From Granulicella aggregans (GTDB taxonomy: Bacteria > Acidobacteriota > Terriglobia > Terriglobales > Acidobacteriaceae): a DNA stretch of 64,000 nt. The stretch spans positions 682,001 through 746,000 of the forward strand of contig NZ_JACHIP010000004.1 in assembly GCF_014203275.1 (NCBI RefSeq), given 5' to 3'. Position numbers and translations under genes: made by a program. Positions within the stretch are counted from its first letter, which is position 1, and each line of letters starts with the position of its first letter. Under the pieces are notes generated by a model. It searched no databases. It was not told the origin of the DNA and saw only the letters and a list, made by a program, of their open reading frames with translations. This document shows, one piece after another, positions 32,288 to 41,276 of this stretch.

Positions 32288-35239
32288 CTACGCCGAGACC
32301 AGCTCGGCGTATTCGATCCTGTTGCGGCCGTTCTGCTTCGCGAGATAGAGCGCAGCGTCAGCGTCGCCAATGAGCGTTTCGATGGAACTATCATCGCCGA
32401 GGAACCATGCAACGCCGAAACTGCACGTAACTCTCAGTTCCAGATCGCCATGACGAATAGGTTTGTCGCCAATGGCTCGGCGGATCTCTTCAATACGAAG
32501 CTTGATACTGCCCATGTTGAGGCCCGGCATCAGGATCAGCAACTCTTCGCCACCATACCGTCCGATGGCGTCGATGGGGCGTGTGACCGCGGCGATTCGC
32601 GATGCGCACTCGCGTAAGACCGTATCGCCTGCAAGATGGCCGTATTGGTCGTTGACGCGCTTGAAGGAGTCGAGATCGGCCATGATGATGGCGATTGGCA
32701 GGCCGTTCGATCGCGCAGTCTCGCACAGTTGATCGAGACGCTCAAAGATTGCGGTCCGGTTCAACAGGCCAGTCAAACCGTCTCTTCGAGTAATCTCGAG
32801 CAGGGCCGAGCGGGCTGTGAGCAGCTCGGCTTTCTCCTTCTCAAGCTCGCGAGTGCGAGAGATTACGAGCCGTTCAAGCTCCTGCTGGCGGACGACCAGG
32901 ATGTGTATGTTCAGGCGCCAGAGGCCGAAGAGGACGAGAAGAGCAAACACAGCTTCTATGGCCATGCACCAGCGACGCTTCCACCATGGCTCGAGGACTG
33001 TGAAGGGTACGTCGGTGACAGGCGAGCTCAGATGAAGCCTTTGATCGTAGGCCTGAACATGCAGGTTGTACTTTCCGGCGTTGAGGGCGGGGAAGCGCAC
33101 GAGACCTCCGGCAGTCTCCTGCCAGTCGTTCTCTTCGCCTTCAAGTCTGTACTGCGCCACGACGCCTGAGCCGCTCTCATAGTTCACGTTGCGGAAGCGG
33201 AAATTCAGCGTGGGGCGGCGAAGATCGAAGCTGGGGCCACCGGTAGCGATGAGATTTCCCGAGAGTGATACATCGGCGAGTTGGATCTGCGGTGCGACGT
33301 GCTCGAAGAGATGCTCCGGATGGATGAGGTGGGAGATGCCGGCACTTGTGCCGATCCATACCGAGCCATCTGGATCGGCGAAGAAGGCATGGAAGTCTGT
33401 GTCATTCCAAATAAGACCATCCTCGGCGGTGCACATGATCCAGCGTTTGCCGTTGAAGACGTGGATGCCATCATCACTGCCTACCCACACCCATCCACGT
33501 TGATCGGTCTCGATGAACGTCGTGTTGTCCGAGCCAATATTTGCACCGCTGACCTGGTCAAGAATCTTCGCGTTGTTGCCTTCGAGTTTGAGATGAAGAA
33601 TAGGGTAAGGAAGCTTGTTCTGCATCCAAAAGGTGCCATCCGGGGAGATCGCAACCATGCGGTTGTACTCGATACCGTCGGCGAAGGGGAGATGGATCTC
33701 AGACCAGGTCTCTCCTTTTAGACGATAGATGCCTTTGCCCGTGGAGACCCATATCGATCCGTCAGGCCCTTCGGCAATAGCCCAGGCGTAACCGGTAGGT
33801 CCGTCGACTGCCTGGACGAAATGAGGCAGCGCCCAGTTGTCCGTGGGCGAGAAGAAGAGAAGCCCCTTCCGCGACCCGGCCCATATACGCTGCTCGTGGT
33901 CGATGCGCATCTGGAAGATGTGTTCGAGATGATCGGCGGCGACCCGGGTGCGCTGAGTCTGCGGATCGAAGTCAAGAACCTGACCGGTAGGATCGTCGAT
34001 CCATACATGATGTTTTGGACCCATAAGAGTCGAGAACAGGCGCTGAGTGAATGATCCTTGGTGAGTGATGCGATTCGTGGAGATATCGAGTCTGTCGAGA
34101 CCCGCGTCGGTTGCGACCCAAAGATCCTTTGCTCCGTCTCGAGTAAGGCTCCAGACGATATTGTTGTTAAGACCGGCGGTCTTGTTCCAGCCTTCCCAAT
34201 CTCCGTAGCCTCGCCAGCGCAAGATTCCGTGGCCGAGCGACGTGAGCCAGAGTGAACCCGAGCGATCGAACATAATGGTGTCCGTCTCATCACCGGGAAG
34301 ACCGTTGCTATCGTTAAAGACATGCCAGCCCTTGGGGCTGCCTACAGCGATTCCACTAGCAAGATTGAGAAGAACCGCGCCGGAGGGATCTTCGCTGAGG
34401 ACTGCCCTGCGGATGTTGTGAAAGCAATCCGCCGGGAGATTCAACACAGGTTCGAAGAGAGACGATCCGTTCCTAAGAACCGCTACGTTCTTGTCGCCCC
34501 TTACCCAAAGGTCGCCGGACCGCGTGACCATAAGCGCGTTCCAGCGATCTGCGGCAACGCCCTGCGATCGATCGAAGCGAACAACGCTCTGAAGGGATGG
34601 ATCTACCTCGCAGATTGATTCGCCGCAGCCAAGCCAGAGGCTCGACGGATGATTCGGGTCCACAGTGACACCAGTGATGGCCTTGAGTTCGGGGTAGCTT
34701 CTGAGTAGTTGCGGGCTGAGAGCATCCGCGACCTGCCAGGTGTGGCCACCATCGTGGGTACTTACGATTGATAGGTTGCCAGAGCGCAAAAAGAAGATGC
34801 CATCGGCCTGATGGGGAAGCACCGCGAGATCGAGCGGTTCATGGGTCAGCACATGGAACTTCAGGCCATTGATCGTCTGCAACGTGCCATTCTGCCAGAA
34901 GCCAAGATGGCGTCCGTCGGCGATCCAGATGCGCCCGGCGCTGTCTTCGCGCATGGCACGGATCGATTCGAACCCAGCGTCCGTGAAAGCCTTTTGCTTG
35001 TCGAAGCGTGGGCCGTCGGCGGTGAAGATTCCGCTCTGTGTGCCAGCCCAGAGAAGCCCTTTGCGGTCTTGCAGAAGCGTAGTAGCGTTCAGGTTCGAAA
35101 GTCCCGAGCCTTCGCCATAGGAGAAGAAGTTAAACTGCTGGGCTGTCGCAGCAGGCAGAATGAAAAGGCCTCCGAGCAGAAAACACAAAGCCGCGCCTCG
35201 ACTAAGAAGCCAACTCGATGTTGAGCGCGGCAGCCACAT
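32288..35239 (-). CDS. diguanylate cyclase with periplasmic two-component-regulator-type beta-propeller
   Basis: 983 residues synthesising cyclic di-GMP. A signal peptide or anchor (about 1-33) precedes many ligand-binding propeller repeats with the W-(A/V)-G-(T/S) rhythm (for example GLLWAGTQSGIFTADG, GSLWLTSLGHGILRW, GSVWIGTSAGISHL) through about residue 650. A Y_Y_Y domain (about 660-770) comes next, then one transmembrane helix (about 780-800), a coiled coil (QQELERLVISRTRELEKEKAEL), and a GGDEF domain with active-site GGEEL. The RPID motif, an RxxD inhibitory site, lies five residues before it, so product feedback is expected. ATG 35239 has GAGGG upstream. No EAL domain. Monocistronic and convergent with the gene at 31353. 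Confidence 0.93.
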   Translation of the reverse strand: MWLPRSTSSWLLSRGAALCFLLGGLFILPAATAQQFNFFSYGEGSGLSNLNATTLLQDRKGLLWAGTQSGIFTADGPRFDKQKAFTDAGFESIRAMREDSAGRIWIADGRHLGFWQNGTLQTINGLKFHVLTHEPLDLAVLPHQADGIFFLRSGNLSIVSTHDGGHTWQVADALSPQLLRSYPELKAITGVTVDPNHPSSLWLGCGESICEVDPSLQSVVRFDRSQGVAADRWNALMVTRSGDLWVRGDKNVAVLRNGSSLFEPVLNLPADCFHNIRRAVLSEDPSGAVLLNLASGIAVGSPKGWHVFNDSNGLPGDETDTIMFDRSGSLWLTSLGHGILRWRGYGDWEGWNKTAGLNNNIVWSLTRDGAKDLWVATDAGLDRLDISTNRITHQGSFTQRLFSTLMGPKHHVWIDDPTGQVLDFDPQTQRTRVAADHLEHIFQMRIDHEQRIWAGSRKGLLFFSPTDNWALPHFVQAVDGPTGYAWAIAEGPDGSIWVSTGKGIYRLKGETWSEIHLPFADGIEYNRMVAISPDGTFWMQNKLPYPILHLKLEGNNAKILDQVSGANIGSDNTTFIETDQRGWVWVGSDDGIHVFNGKRWIMCTAEDGLIWNDTDFHAFFADPDGSVWIGTSAGISHLIHPEHLFEHVAPQIQLADVSLSGNLIATGGPSFDLRRPTLNFRFRNVNYESGSGVVAQYRLEGEENDWQETAGGLVRFPALNAGKYNLHVQAYDQRLHLSSPVTDVPFTVLEPWWKRRWCMAIEAVFALLVLFGLWRLNIHILVVRQQELERLVISRTRELEKEKAELLTARSALLEITRRDGLTGLLNRTAIFERLDQLCETARSNGLPIAIIMADLDSFKRVNDQYGHLAGDTVLRECASRIAAVTRPIDAIGRYGGEELLILMPGLNMGSIKLRIEEIRRAIGDKPIRHGDLELRVTCSFGVAWFLGDDSSIETLIGDADAALYLAKQNGRNRIEYAELVSA

Positions 35240-35565
35240 GATTGTTCCCTCTCTAGGTATAAGGAGGCTCGGATGCGCGATGGAACGCGGCCCGGTAAAT
35301 CTCTGAAGAAGCTCCTTTTAGCACCGACAGATTACTCGGTCGGAGGGAAGATGGTTATGCAACCATAGTTGCAGCCGTAAGTAGGGTAGTAAACAAGCTG
35401 GAAAGCGGACTCTCCCGGGATAACCAGAGTTTCGAAAGCCGGCGTGGAGACCGCAGGGAGGGCATGGTTCATGCTCTCCCTGGGTCGTCCTATCAGAAGC
35501 AATCCAGCCATTCGATGAGTGCATCGGCGATCTTGTGTAAATCGACGACCTACACAACACTTCGA
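35240..35565. other. intergenic region with no recognised feature
   Basis: 326 bp upstream of the diguanylate cyclase and downstream of the aldo/keto reductase. A short ACCGA...TCGGT hairpin (about 35322-35342) is visible. No convincing coding sequence. Confidence 0.35.
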
Positions 35566-36591
35566 TCAGCTTGCAACCCTATCCGGACGTCGTCGGAGAC
35601 TTGCCTGACTCACTGCCGGGGGAGCGTAGACTGCACCCATCGGTCCTGCATCGGTACCCGGCGCAACGACTTCGTCGATTCGATCCAGGATCTCGTCGCT
35701 AAGGGCGACTTCGGCGCCGGCGAGCAGATCGTCGAGCTGTTGCATCGTGCGTGGGCCGAGGATCGCCGAAGTCACGCCAGGGTGAGCCATCACAAAGGCC
35801 ATCGCCATGTGCGTCAGCGACATCCCAGCCTCCTCCGCGATGAGGAGGAGTCGTTCGACGGCCTCCAGATTGCGCTCGTCAGACATCTGCGTGGGAAAGA
35901 CCTTGACGCGCAAGCTCTCCGGTAGAGCGTGGCCCTTGCGATAGCGGCCGGTGAGCATGCCCTTCGCCAGCGGGCTCCATACCAGCACACCCATCCCATA
36001 CTTCTGGCAGACAGGCAGAACTTCCTGTTCGATAGCGCGGTTGAGGATGGAATACGGCGGCTGTTCGGTGCGGAAGCGAGCCAGGCTGCGGTGCTCCGCC
36101 ACCCATTGCGCCTCCACGATCTCGGAGACGGGGAAGGTCGAGGACCCGATGGCGCGCACCTTGCCGGCGCGTACAAGGTCGGTAAGCACCGACAGCGTCT
36201 CCTCAATATCGGTATCGGGGGACGGCCGGTGGATCTGGTAAAGGTCGATGTGGTCGGTCTGCAGACGGCGCAGCGACGCCTCGACTGCCTGCGTGATCCA
36301 GCGGCGCGAATTGCCCTGCTGATTTGGATCCTCCCCCATGGCGCCGTTCACCTTGGTGGCTAGCACGATATTTTCGCGGCGACCCTTCAACGCCTTTCCC
36401 ACGATCTCTTCCGACTCGCCATTGCTATACCGATCGGCAGTGTCGATGAAGTTGATACCGGAGTCCAGGGCCTTGTGAATAATACGAATGCATTCGTCGT
36501 GATCGGAGTTGGCAATGCCGCCGAACATCATCGCGCCCAGGCAATAGGGGCTGACCTTGATTCCGGTCCGGCCCAGCGTGCGGTATCTCAT
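35566..36591 (-). CDS. aldo/keto reductase
   Basis: 341 residues from ATG 36591, with AAAGGA seven bases upstream. NADPH-dependent TIM-barrel oxidoreductase. The opening MRYRTLGRTGIKVSPYCLGAMMFGG and the catalytic-tetrad segments are clear: Asp and Tyr in NFIDTADRYSNGESEE, Lys in VLATKVNG, and His in YQIHRPSPD. The C-terminal cofactor region has GVTSAILGPRTMQQLDD. It belongs to the YajO/Tas-like (AKR11/12-like) branch, which reduces varied aldehydes; the natural substrate is unknown. It follows a short-chain dehydrogenase gene in the same direction after 68 bp and both are divergent from a LysR regulator, suggesting joint control. Confidence 0.92.
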   Translation of the reverse strand: MRYRTLGRTGIKVSPYCLGAMMFGGIANSDHDECIRIIHKALDSGINFIDTADRYSNGESEEIVGKALKGRRENIVLATKVNGAMGEDPNQQGNSRRWITQAVEASLRRLQTDHIDLYQIHRPSPDTDIEETLSVLTDLVRAGKVRAIGSSTFPVSEIVEAQWVAEHRSLARFRTEQPPYSILNRAIEQEVLPVCQKYGMGVLVWSPLAKGMLTGRYRKGHALPESLRVKVFPTQMSDERNLEAVERLLLIAEEAGMSLTHMAMAFVMAHPGVTSAILGPRTMQQLDDLLAGAEVALSDEILDRIDEVVAPGTDAGPMGAVYAPPAVSQASLRRRPDRVAS

Positions 36592-36659
36592 GACTGTGTC
36601 CTTTCTTGTGTCGGGTGCGTTGAAAACGCCTTCGATGGCTCTATGGTCGGAACTTCTAC

Positions 36660-37418
36660 TTACCAAGGGATGGTTTCGCCTTCCCAACGGGTGAACTTTC
36701 CTGTCGGGCTATCCAGCCCAAGCAACACAACCCGAACAACCTCAGCTGCGCCCTGCTCGACGGTCTCAGTACCCGCATATCCATTGAGGTTCGTCTTGGT
36801 GAATCCTGGAGAGACAGCGTTGACCTTGATCCCTTCCGGTTCCAACTCAAGCGCCATGGCGACCGTCAAGGCATTGAGAGCGGTCTTCGACGCAGGGTAG
36901 ACGGGGCCGAAGATCGAGCGCCAGGGAAAGTTCGGATCCGAATTCGTCGTCAGCGAGCCGACGCCACTCGACACGTTGACGATACGGGCGTTCGGCGCCT
37001 CGCGTAGAAGCGGCAACACGGCCTGGTAGACGGCTAGAACGCCGAACACATTCGTCTCCCACACCGCGCGCATTTCATCGAGGGTCACGTTGCTCGGGCG
37101 GGTCGTCGCTGCGTATTCTGCGACGGATTGGCCGGGCTGCTTGTTCGTATTCGAGATCGCCGCGTTCTGGATGAGCACGTCGAGGCGACCAAACTCGCTG
37201 CGAATGCGCGTCGCCGCCGTGGTGATCGAAGCCGGATCTGTCACGTCGAGTTGGATAGCGTGGGCGTCAGGCCCAACCTCCTTGGCCGCGACCTCACCGC
37301 GCTCGAAATTGCGAGACCCAACCAACACAGTGAAACCATGCGCTACGAGATCTTTTGCGATTTGAAGGCCAATTCCCTGGTTGGCACCAGTGACCAGAGC
37401 TACGGGTTTATCTTGCAT
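36660..37418 (-). CDS. short-chain dehydrogenase/reductase
   Basis: 252 residues. Two close ATGs (37424 and 37418) share the AGGAG site; the second has the better eight-base spacing. Classical Rossmann NAD(P)H enzyme: TGANQGIG cofactor motif at the N-terminus, LDVTDPAS, NAAIS, catalytic Ser in IVNVSSGVGS, and YPASK (Tyr-x-x-x-Lys). GSRNF after the second strand suggests NADPH preference. It is close to carbonyl-reductase-like members that act on small carbonyls; substrate unknown. It is divergent from the LysR gene 84 bp away, the usual setting for LysR-controlled reductases. Confidence 0.92.
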   Translation of the reverse strand: MQDKPVALVTGANQGIGLQIAKDLVAHGFTVLVGSRNFERGEVAAKEVGPDAHAIQLDVTDPASITTAATRIRSEFGRLDVLIQNAAISNTNKQPGQSVAEYAATTRPSNVTLDEMRAVWETNVFGVLAVYQAVLPLLREAPNARIVNVSSGVGSLTTNSDPNFPWRSIFGPVYPASKTALNALTVAMALELEPEGIKVNAVSPGFTKTNLNGYAGTETVEQGAAEVVRVVLLGLDSPTGKFTRWEGETIPW

Positions 37419-37502
37419 GGGCATCTCTCCTTTTCCGATTGGAGTATTCTGAGGTTGTAGTCGCACCATGCATTGTTGGAATGAGAGGTATGCACTCGAA
37501 GC

Positions 37503-38435
37503 ATGAGTAAAGTCCAGTTCCGAAATATTGACCTGAACCTATTGATTCCACTCAAAGCCTTGCTTCATGAGCGCAATGTCACTCGCGCAGCGGAGCGCAT
37601 TCATCTCAGCCAATCTGCCATGAGCCGCGCTCTGGACCGCCTTCGTTCCGAGCTAGGAGACGAACTGCTGGTACGCGTGGGTCGCAACTATGAACTGACA
37701 CCCCGCGGTAGCGAATTGCTCGAAGAACTGGCGCAAGTGATGCCTCGATTGGCACGCCTTTGGGCAGGAGAGACCTTCTCTCCGGCGCAAAGCGAAGGAC
37801 ACATCCGCCTCGCGATGAACGACTATGCAAGCAGTGTTGTGCTGGTGCCGCTAGCGGAGATCTGTGGACGGCTTGCTCCGGGCATTACGCTGGAGGCAGT
37901 CCCTTGGCACGAGCGGTTTCACGAAGAGAGCGGACTCGTGACAACGCACCTGATTCTAAGCCCATCGCCCGTCCCCTCGATATTCCGCGTGGAACCTCTG
38001 TTCGAGGATGTCTTCCTCTGCGTCCTCGGCCGCAAGCTCAGACATCATAGAGCGTCTCTCACGATGAAAGATTATCTAAGCTTCAGACATATCTCCGTAG
38101 AAACGCAGCCCAACCAGCAGAGCCTCATCGACCGGCCCCTTGGAGAAGCTGGTCAGCAGCGGCGCATTGCTGTCCAACTACCCTATTTTCTCGCAGCGAT
38201 TCGCATGCTGGAAATGACAGACTTGGCACTAACGATGCCTGCTCGCATCGCCGAGCATGTTGCAGAGCGTCATGATTTGGTAAGTCTGAAGGCGCCGAAG
38301 GAGATCCCGCCGATACGTTACTCCATGGTCTGGCACCCACGCTTCGAAAGCGACTCGCTGCATATGTGGCTTAGAGAGACAGTACGTCAGATCTTTCGCC
38401 CTGCTCCTCGTTCGGAAGGAACACGCAGGATCTAA
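37503..38435 (+). CDS. LysR-family transcriptional regulator
   Basis: 310 residues. N-terminal winged helix-turn-helix (about 8-66: LNLLIPLKALLHERNVTRAAERIHLSQSAMSRALDRLR), of which the recognition part ends DELLVRVGRNYELTPRG. The C-terminal effector-binding domain spans about 95-300. The NodD/LinR-like subgroup is suggested by the opening RNIDLNLL. Divergent orientation with only 84 bp to the short-chain dehydrogenase gene fits control of that gene and of the aldo/keto reductase, with autoregulation. The inducer is unknown, likely a substrate of those enzymes such as an electrophilic carbonyl. Confidence 0.92.
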   Translation: MSKVQFRNIDLNLLIPLKALLHERNVTRAAERIHLSQSAMSRALDRLRSELGDELLVRVGRNYELTPRGSELLEELAQVMPRLARLWAGETFSPAQSEGHIRLAMNDYASSVVLVPLAEICGRLAPGITLEAVPWHERFHEESGLVTTHLILSPSPVPSIFRVEPLFEDVFLCVLGRKLRHHRASLTMKDYLSFRHISVETQPNQQSLIDRPLGEAGQQRRIAVQLPYFLAAIRMLEMTDLALTMPARIAEHVAERHDLVSLKAPKEIPPIRYSMVWHPRFESDSLHMWLRETVRQIFRPAPRSEGTRRI

Positions 38436-38464
38436 CCCTCTCCAGAAGCGCTATCTCTTTCCGC

Positions 38465-41032
38465 TTAGAACCGGTATCCCACCGCGAATTGAAGTTGTCG
38501 TCCGGCAAGTGCCGCCGTCGGCTGATGGAAGAAGGAAGAACTCAACGCGCCGATGTAGTTAGTGAAATTTGTCCGGTTCAAAACGTTGAACGCAGAGGCG
38601 CCCGCTGACAGAAGTCTCGCATGATCGCCGGTTGCCTTCGTCAACCGAAAGTCATGGCTGTATAGAAGATCCAGTGAAGCGACCCCGCCTCCCTGAAGTG
38701 TATTGCGGCCAACTCCCGCAGGCCGTGCATTGCCGAGACCCGTATGAAAGTCATCGTTTCCAGTCGTTTCGGTGTAAGGAGTTCCGGAATATAAAGTCGC
38801 ATTGACTCCGAGCGAGAGCCAATGGTCAGGATTGATGTTGCCGATTAGATTGAGTCGATGACGGCGGTCCATGTCGGCGCGCGCCCATTCACTACCGGCG
38901 TCGTACTGGTCCTGGGGGAACCAGTTGATGCCGCCTGTGTTGCCATAGAAGCGCGACAGGGTGTACTGCGCCTGTCCCGAAAAGACTCTGCCTGCCTGAC
39001 CGCGAAAGGAGATATCGAGTGCGTTAAGTTCAGTCCGCCCTCGGGATTCGATCTGTTGGATCTGTCCATAGTTTGGATCAGGACGAGCGTAAGTCGCTGT
39101 GAGGTCAGGATTGACTGGAAGAATGGGAGCGTTGGCGTCGCGGGAACGGAACGATTTTGTCTGCACCTGGCCACGATAGGAGATCGTGACAGTCGCATTC
39201 TTATGAACCTGCCTTTCAAGCCCCAGACTGTATTGGAGAGCGTAGGGTGTGCGAACCCTTGAATCGAATCGTGCAAGATTTGTCGGAACGGCAGAGAAGT
39301 TCGTACCGGGTGCAATCGGGAAGTCAGGGTTTTGAATCTGGATGGAATGAAGAACACTTCCGTTATGCAGCTTGACGGTGGCGGGGAAGTCGCCGCCAGT
39401 TCTGTCGTAAAAGATGCCAGTCCCGAGCCGTAGTACCGTCTTGCCCTTATCCGGAGCGTACGCGAGCGATATGCGCGGCGCGAGATTATTGTTGTCGGGC
39501 AGAAATGTCTGCCAGTCATATCGTAGGCCGAGAACCAGTTGGACCCTGGGGCTTAGTTTGATCTGATCTTGGACAAACGATCCGAACTCATTGATCCAAT
39601 ATAGACCGCGTCCAGGCCCCTGCTGAGCCGTGAAGACGTAGGGCGTGTTTCCGCTGTAGCTGCCGAGTGACGAGAACTTGAAAGTGCCGAGCCGGTTCGT
39701 GTGATCGTCAACCGCCCTCCGGCTGAACTGCGGAAGCTGCACACCCGCTCGCACATAGTGGCGGCCGTGACTCCAGGTAACGATCTCGTTGATGTGAATG
39801 GTATTTTCCGTCCTGTGGGCATCGGCTTGAGCTCCCCCTCCAACAAACTCTCCATTGACCTGGATCGATTGAGCCTGGGTAACACTGCGAGTGTTGTCTT
39901 CGTCCTTCTCCAGCGTCACCTGCAACTGGTTGATCAGGTTTGGTGTCACGATGATCCGGTCATTCAAGATCAGGTCGTCTTCTCGGTAGTTGAGGTTATA
40001 CCCCGCCTCCGCTAGGACGATCCCGCCAACACCCGCATTCGTGCTGCCACTGTTCTCGAAGTTATAGCCAATCGACAGTCGATGCGTGGGAGAGAAGTCA
40101 TGATTGATGCGGCCAGTGAATCCCATGTTCCGGTTGGGCGTCAGGACATTCTGGTTGACGACACCATTTGGGCCGGTTGCATTGACTACGGCCGCGGTGT
40201 CCTGTTCGCGTCGCGATCCCGAGACAATGAAATTGGTATGCCCTCCACGCCCGAATGGTCCGCTGAGATGTCCTTCGTAGATGCGTCGCGACTCCGGCGG
40301 TCGCACGGCGGAGAAGTAATTCTTTGCATTGAATACCGCATTACGAACGGTGAAGTTAAGCTCAGCATGGAACTCCGGCGAACCTGGCTTCGTGATGATC
40401 TCGATGCGCCCTCGACCGGGCCGCGTGAACTCAGCTGAGTAAGGATCGTTATTAATTCGAACCTCTTGAATTGCGGAAGGCGACACCGCAACGCTCTTCA
40501 TCTCGACCCCGTCGACAATCAGAGTGACGCCTCCTGATGAACCTGAGGAACCGTCGAGAAATGGAGTCATGGTAGCGATGTAATCCTGATCGAAAACGGG
40601 TAGCTTCCGCAGATCGTCTCCACTGACGCTCACTGTGTCACGATTGCTCGACGCCTCAGTAGAGAGTGATTCTTCCTCACCTACTGTGACAGCCTGATCC
40701 ACGGACTCAATCTTTAACACAATCCTATGGTTGCTGACAGAGTGTGAGAGGTGCAGGGTCTCCTGACTGCCGGCAAACGGCGGCGTTGCGGGTATGGAGA
40801 TTCTGAAGTCGCCCGTGGTCAAGGACAACAATTCAAAATCTCCTTCCGCTCCTGACGTTGTCGCCTTTACGAGGGCGCCTGAAAGCGTCTCGACACTCAC
40901 GGCTACGTGGGGAATCGAGGCACCTGTGGTATCGACAACTGACCCACGCAGAAAAAATCCATTCTGTGCAGCAACGTTCGACGCGAAGGCCAGCAGAGAA
41001 AGCATGAAGATAGAAAAATTCCTAAAGACCAT
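38465..41032 (-). CDS. Oar-like TonB-dependent outer-membrane receptor
   Basis: 855 residues from ATG 41032, chosen because it starts a signal peptide ending NVAAQ; GGAGG is only one base upstream, so the true start is uncertain and a TTG further upstream (41095) is possible. Domains: carboxypeptidase-regulatory-like Ig fold (about 28-110), then a plug-like region (about 130-240, TLIVDGVEMKSVAVSPSAIQEVRINND), and a long barrel ending in Phe (AVGYRF), the usual outer-membrane-protein terminus. Typical of the abundant acidobacterial receptors, which are thought to take up large or bound nutrients; the ligand is unknown. It is convergent with lysR and divergent from the propeller protein at 41277. 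Confidence 0.88.
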   Translation of the reverse strand: MVFRNFSIFMLSLLAFASNVAAQNGFFLRGSVVDTTGASIPHVAVSVETLSGALVKATTSGAEGDFELLSLTTGDFRISIPATPPFAGSQETLHLSHSVSNHRIVLKIESVDQAVTVGEEESLSTEASSNRDTVSVSGDDLRKLPVFDQDYIATMTPFLDGSSGSSGGVTLIVDGVEMKSVAVSPSAIQEVRINNDPYSAEFTRPGRGRIEIITKPGSPEFHAELNFTVRNAVFNAKNYFSAVRPPESRRIYEGHLSGPFGRGGHTNFIVSGSRREQDTAAVVNATGPNGVVNQNVLTPNRNMGFTGRINHDFSPTHRLSIGYNFENSGSTNAGVGGIVLAEAGYNLNYREDDLILNDRIIVTPNLINQLQVTLEKDEDNTRSVTQAQSIQVNGEFVGGGAQADAHRTENTIHINEIVTWSHGRHYVRAGVQLPQFSRRAVDDHTNRLGTFKFSSLGSYSGNTPYVFTAQQGPGRGLYWINEFGSFVQDQIKLSPRVQLVLGLRYDWQTFLPDNNNLAPRISLAYAPDKGKTVLRLGTGIFYDRTGGDFPATVKLHNGSVLHSIQIQNPDFPIAPGTNFSAVPTNLARFDSRVRTPYALQYSLGLERQVHKNATVTISYRGQVQTKSFRSRDANAPILPVNPDLTATYARPDPNYGQIQQIESRGRTELNALDISFRGQAGRVFSGQAQYTLSRFYGNTGGINWFPQDQYDAGSEWARADMDRRHRLNLIGNINPDHWLSLGVNATLYSGTPYTETTGNDDFHTGLGNARPAGVGRNTLQGGGVASLDLLYSHDFRLTKATGDHARLLSAGASAFNVLNRTNFTNYIGALSSSFFHQPTAALAGRQLQFAVGYRF

Positions 41033-41276
41033 ACCTCCAGCGTATGCGGAGAAACTTAACTTTTGCTTAATTGCCAAACGAAGCTTTTTAAACAACCAAC
41101 TGCCGCCCCTCGCGTAGGCTGCAGTTCACCGCGCATATCAAGTTCTGAAGATTTCATGAGTACAGTTTGACTGGAAATTGCCCTCATAAAAACATACTCG
41201 AAGGTTAGTCCATCTACGATCACGATGACTCCCCCTAACGTTGGTCGGAGACTTTTCGTACCTTGAGGTTATGTAG

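Noticed and set aside
35318-35560. 80-codon minus-strand open frame downstream of the aldo/keto reductase
   Set aside because: Cys/Pro/Arg-rich translation with no motif and no good start context.
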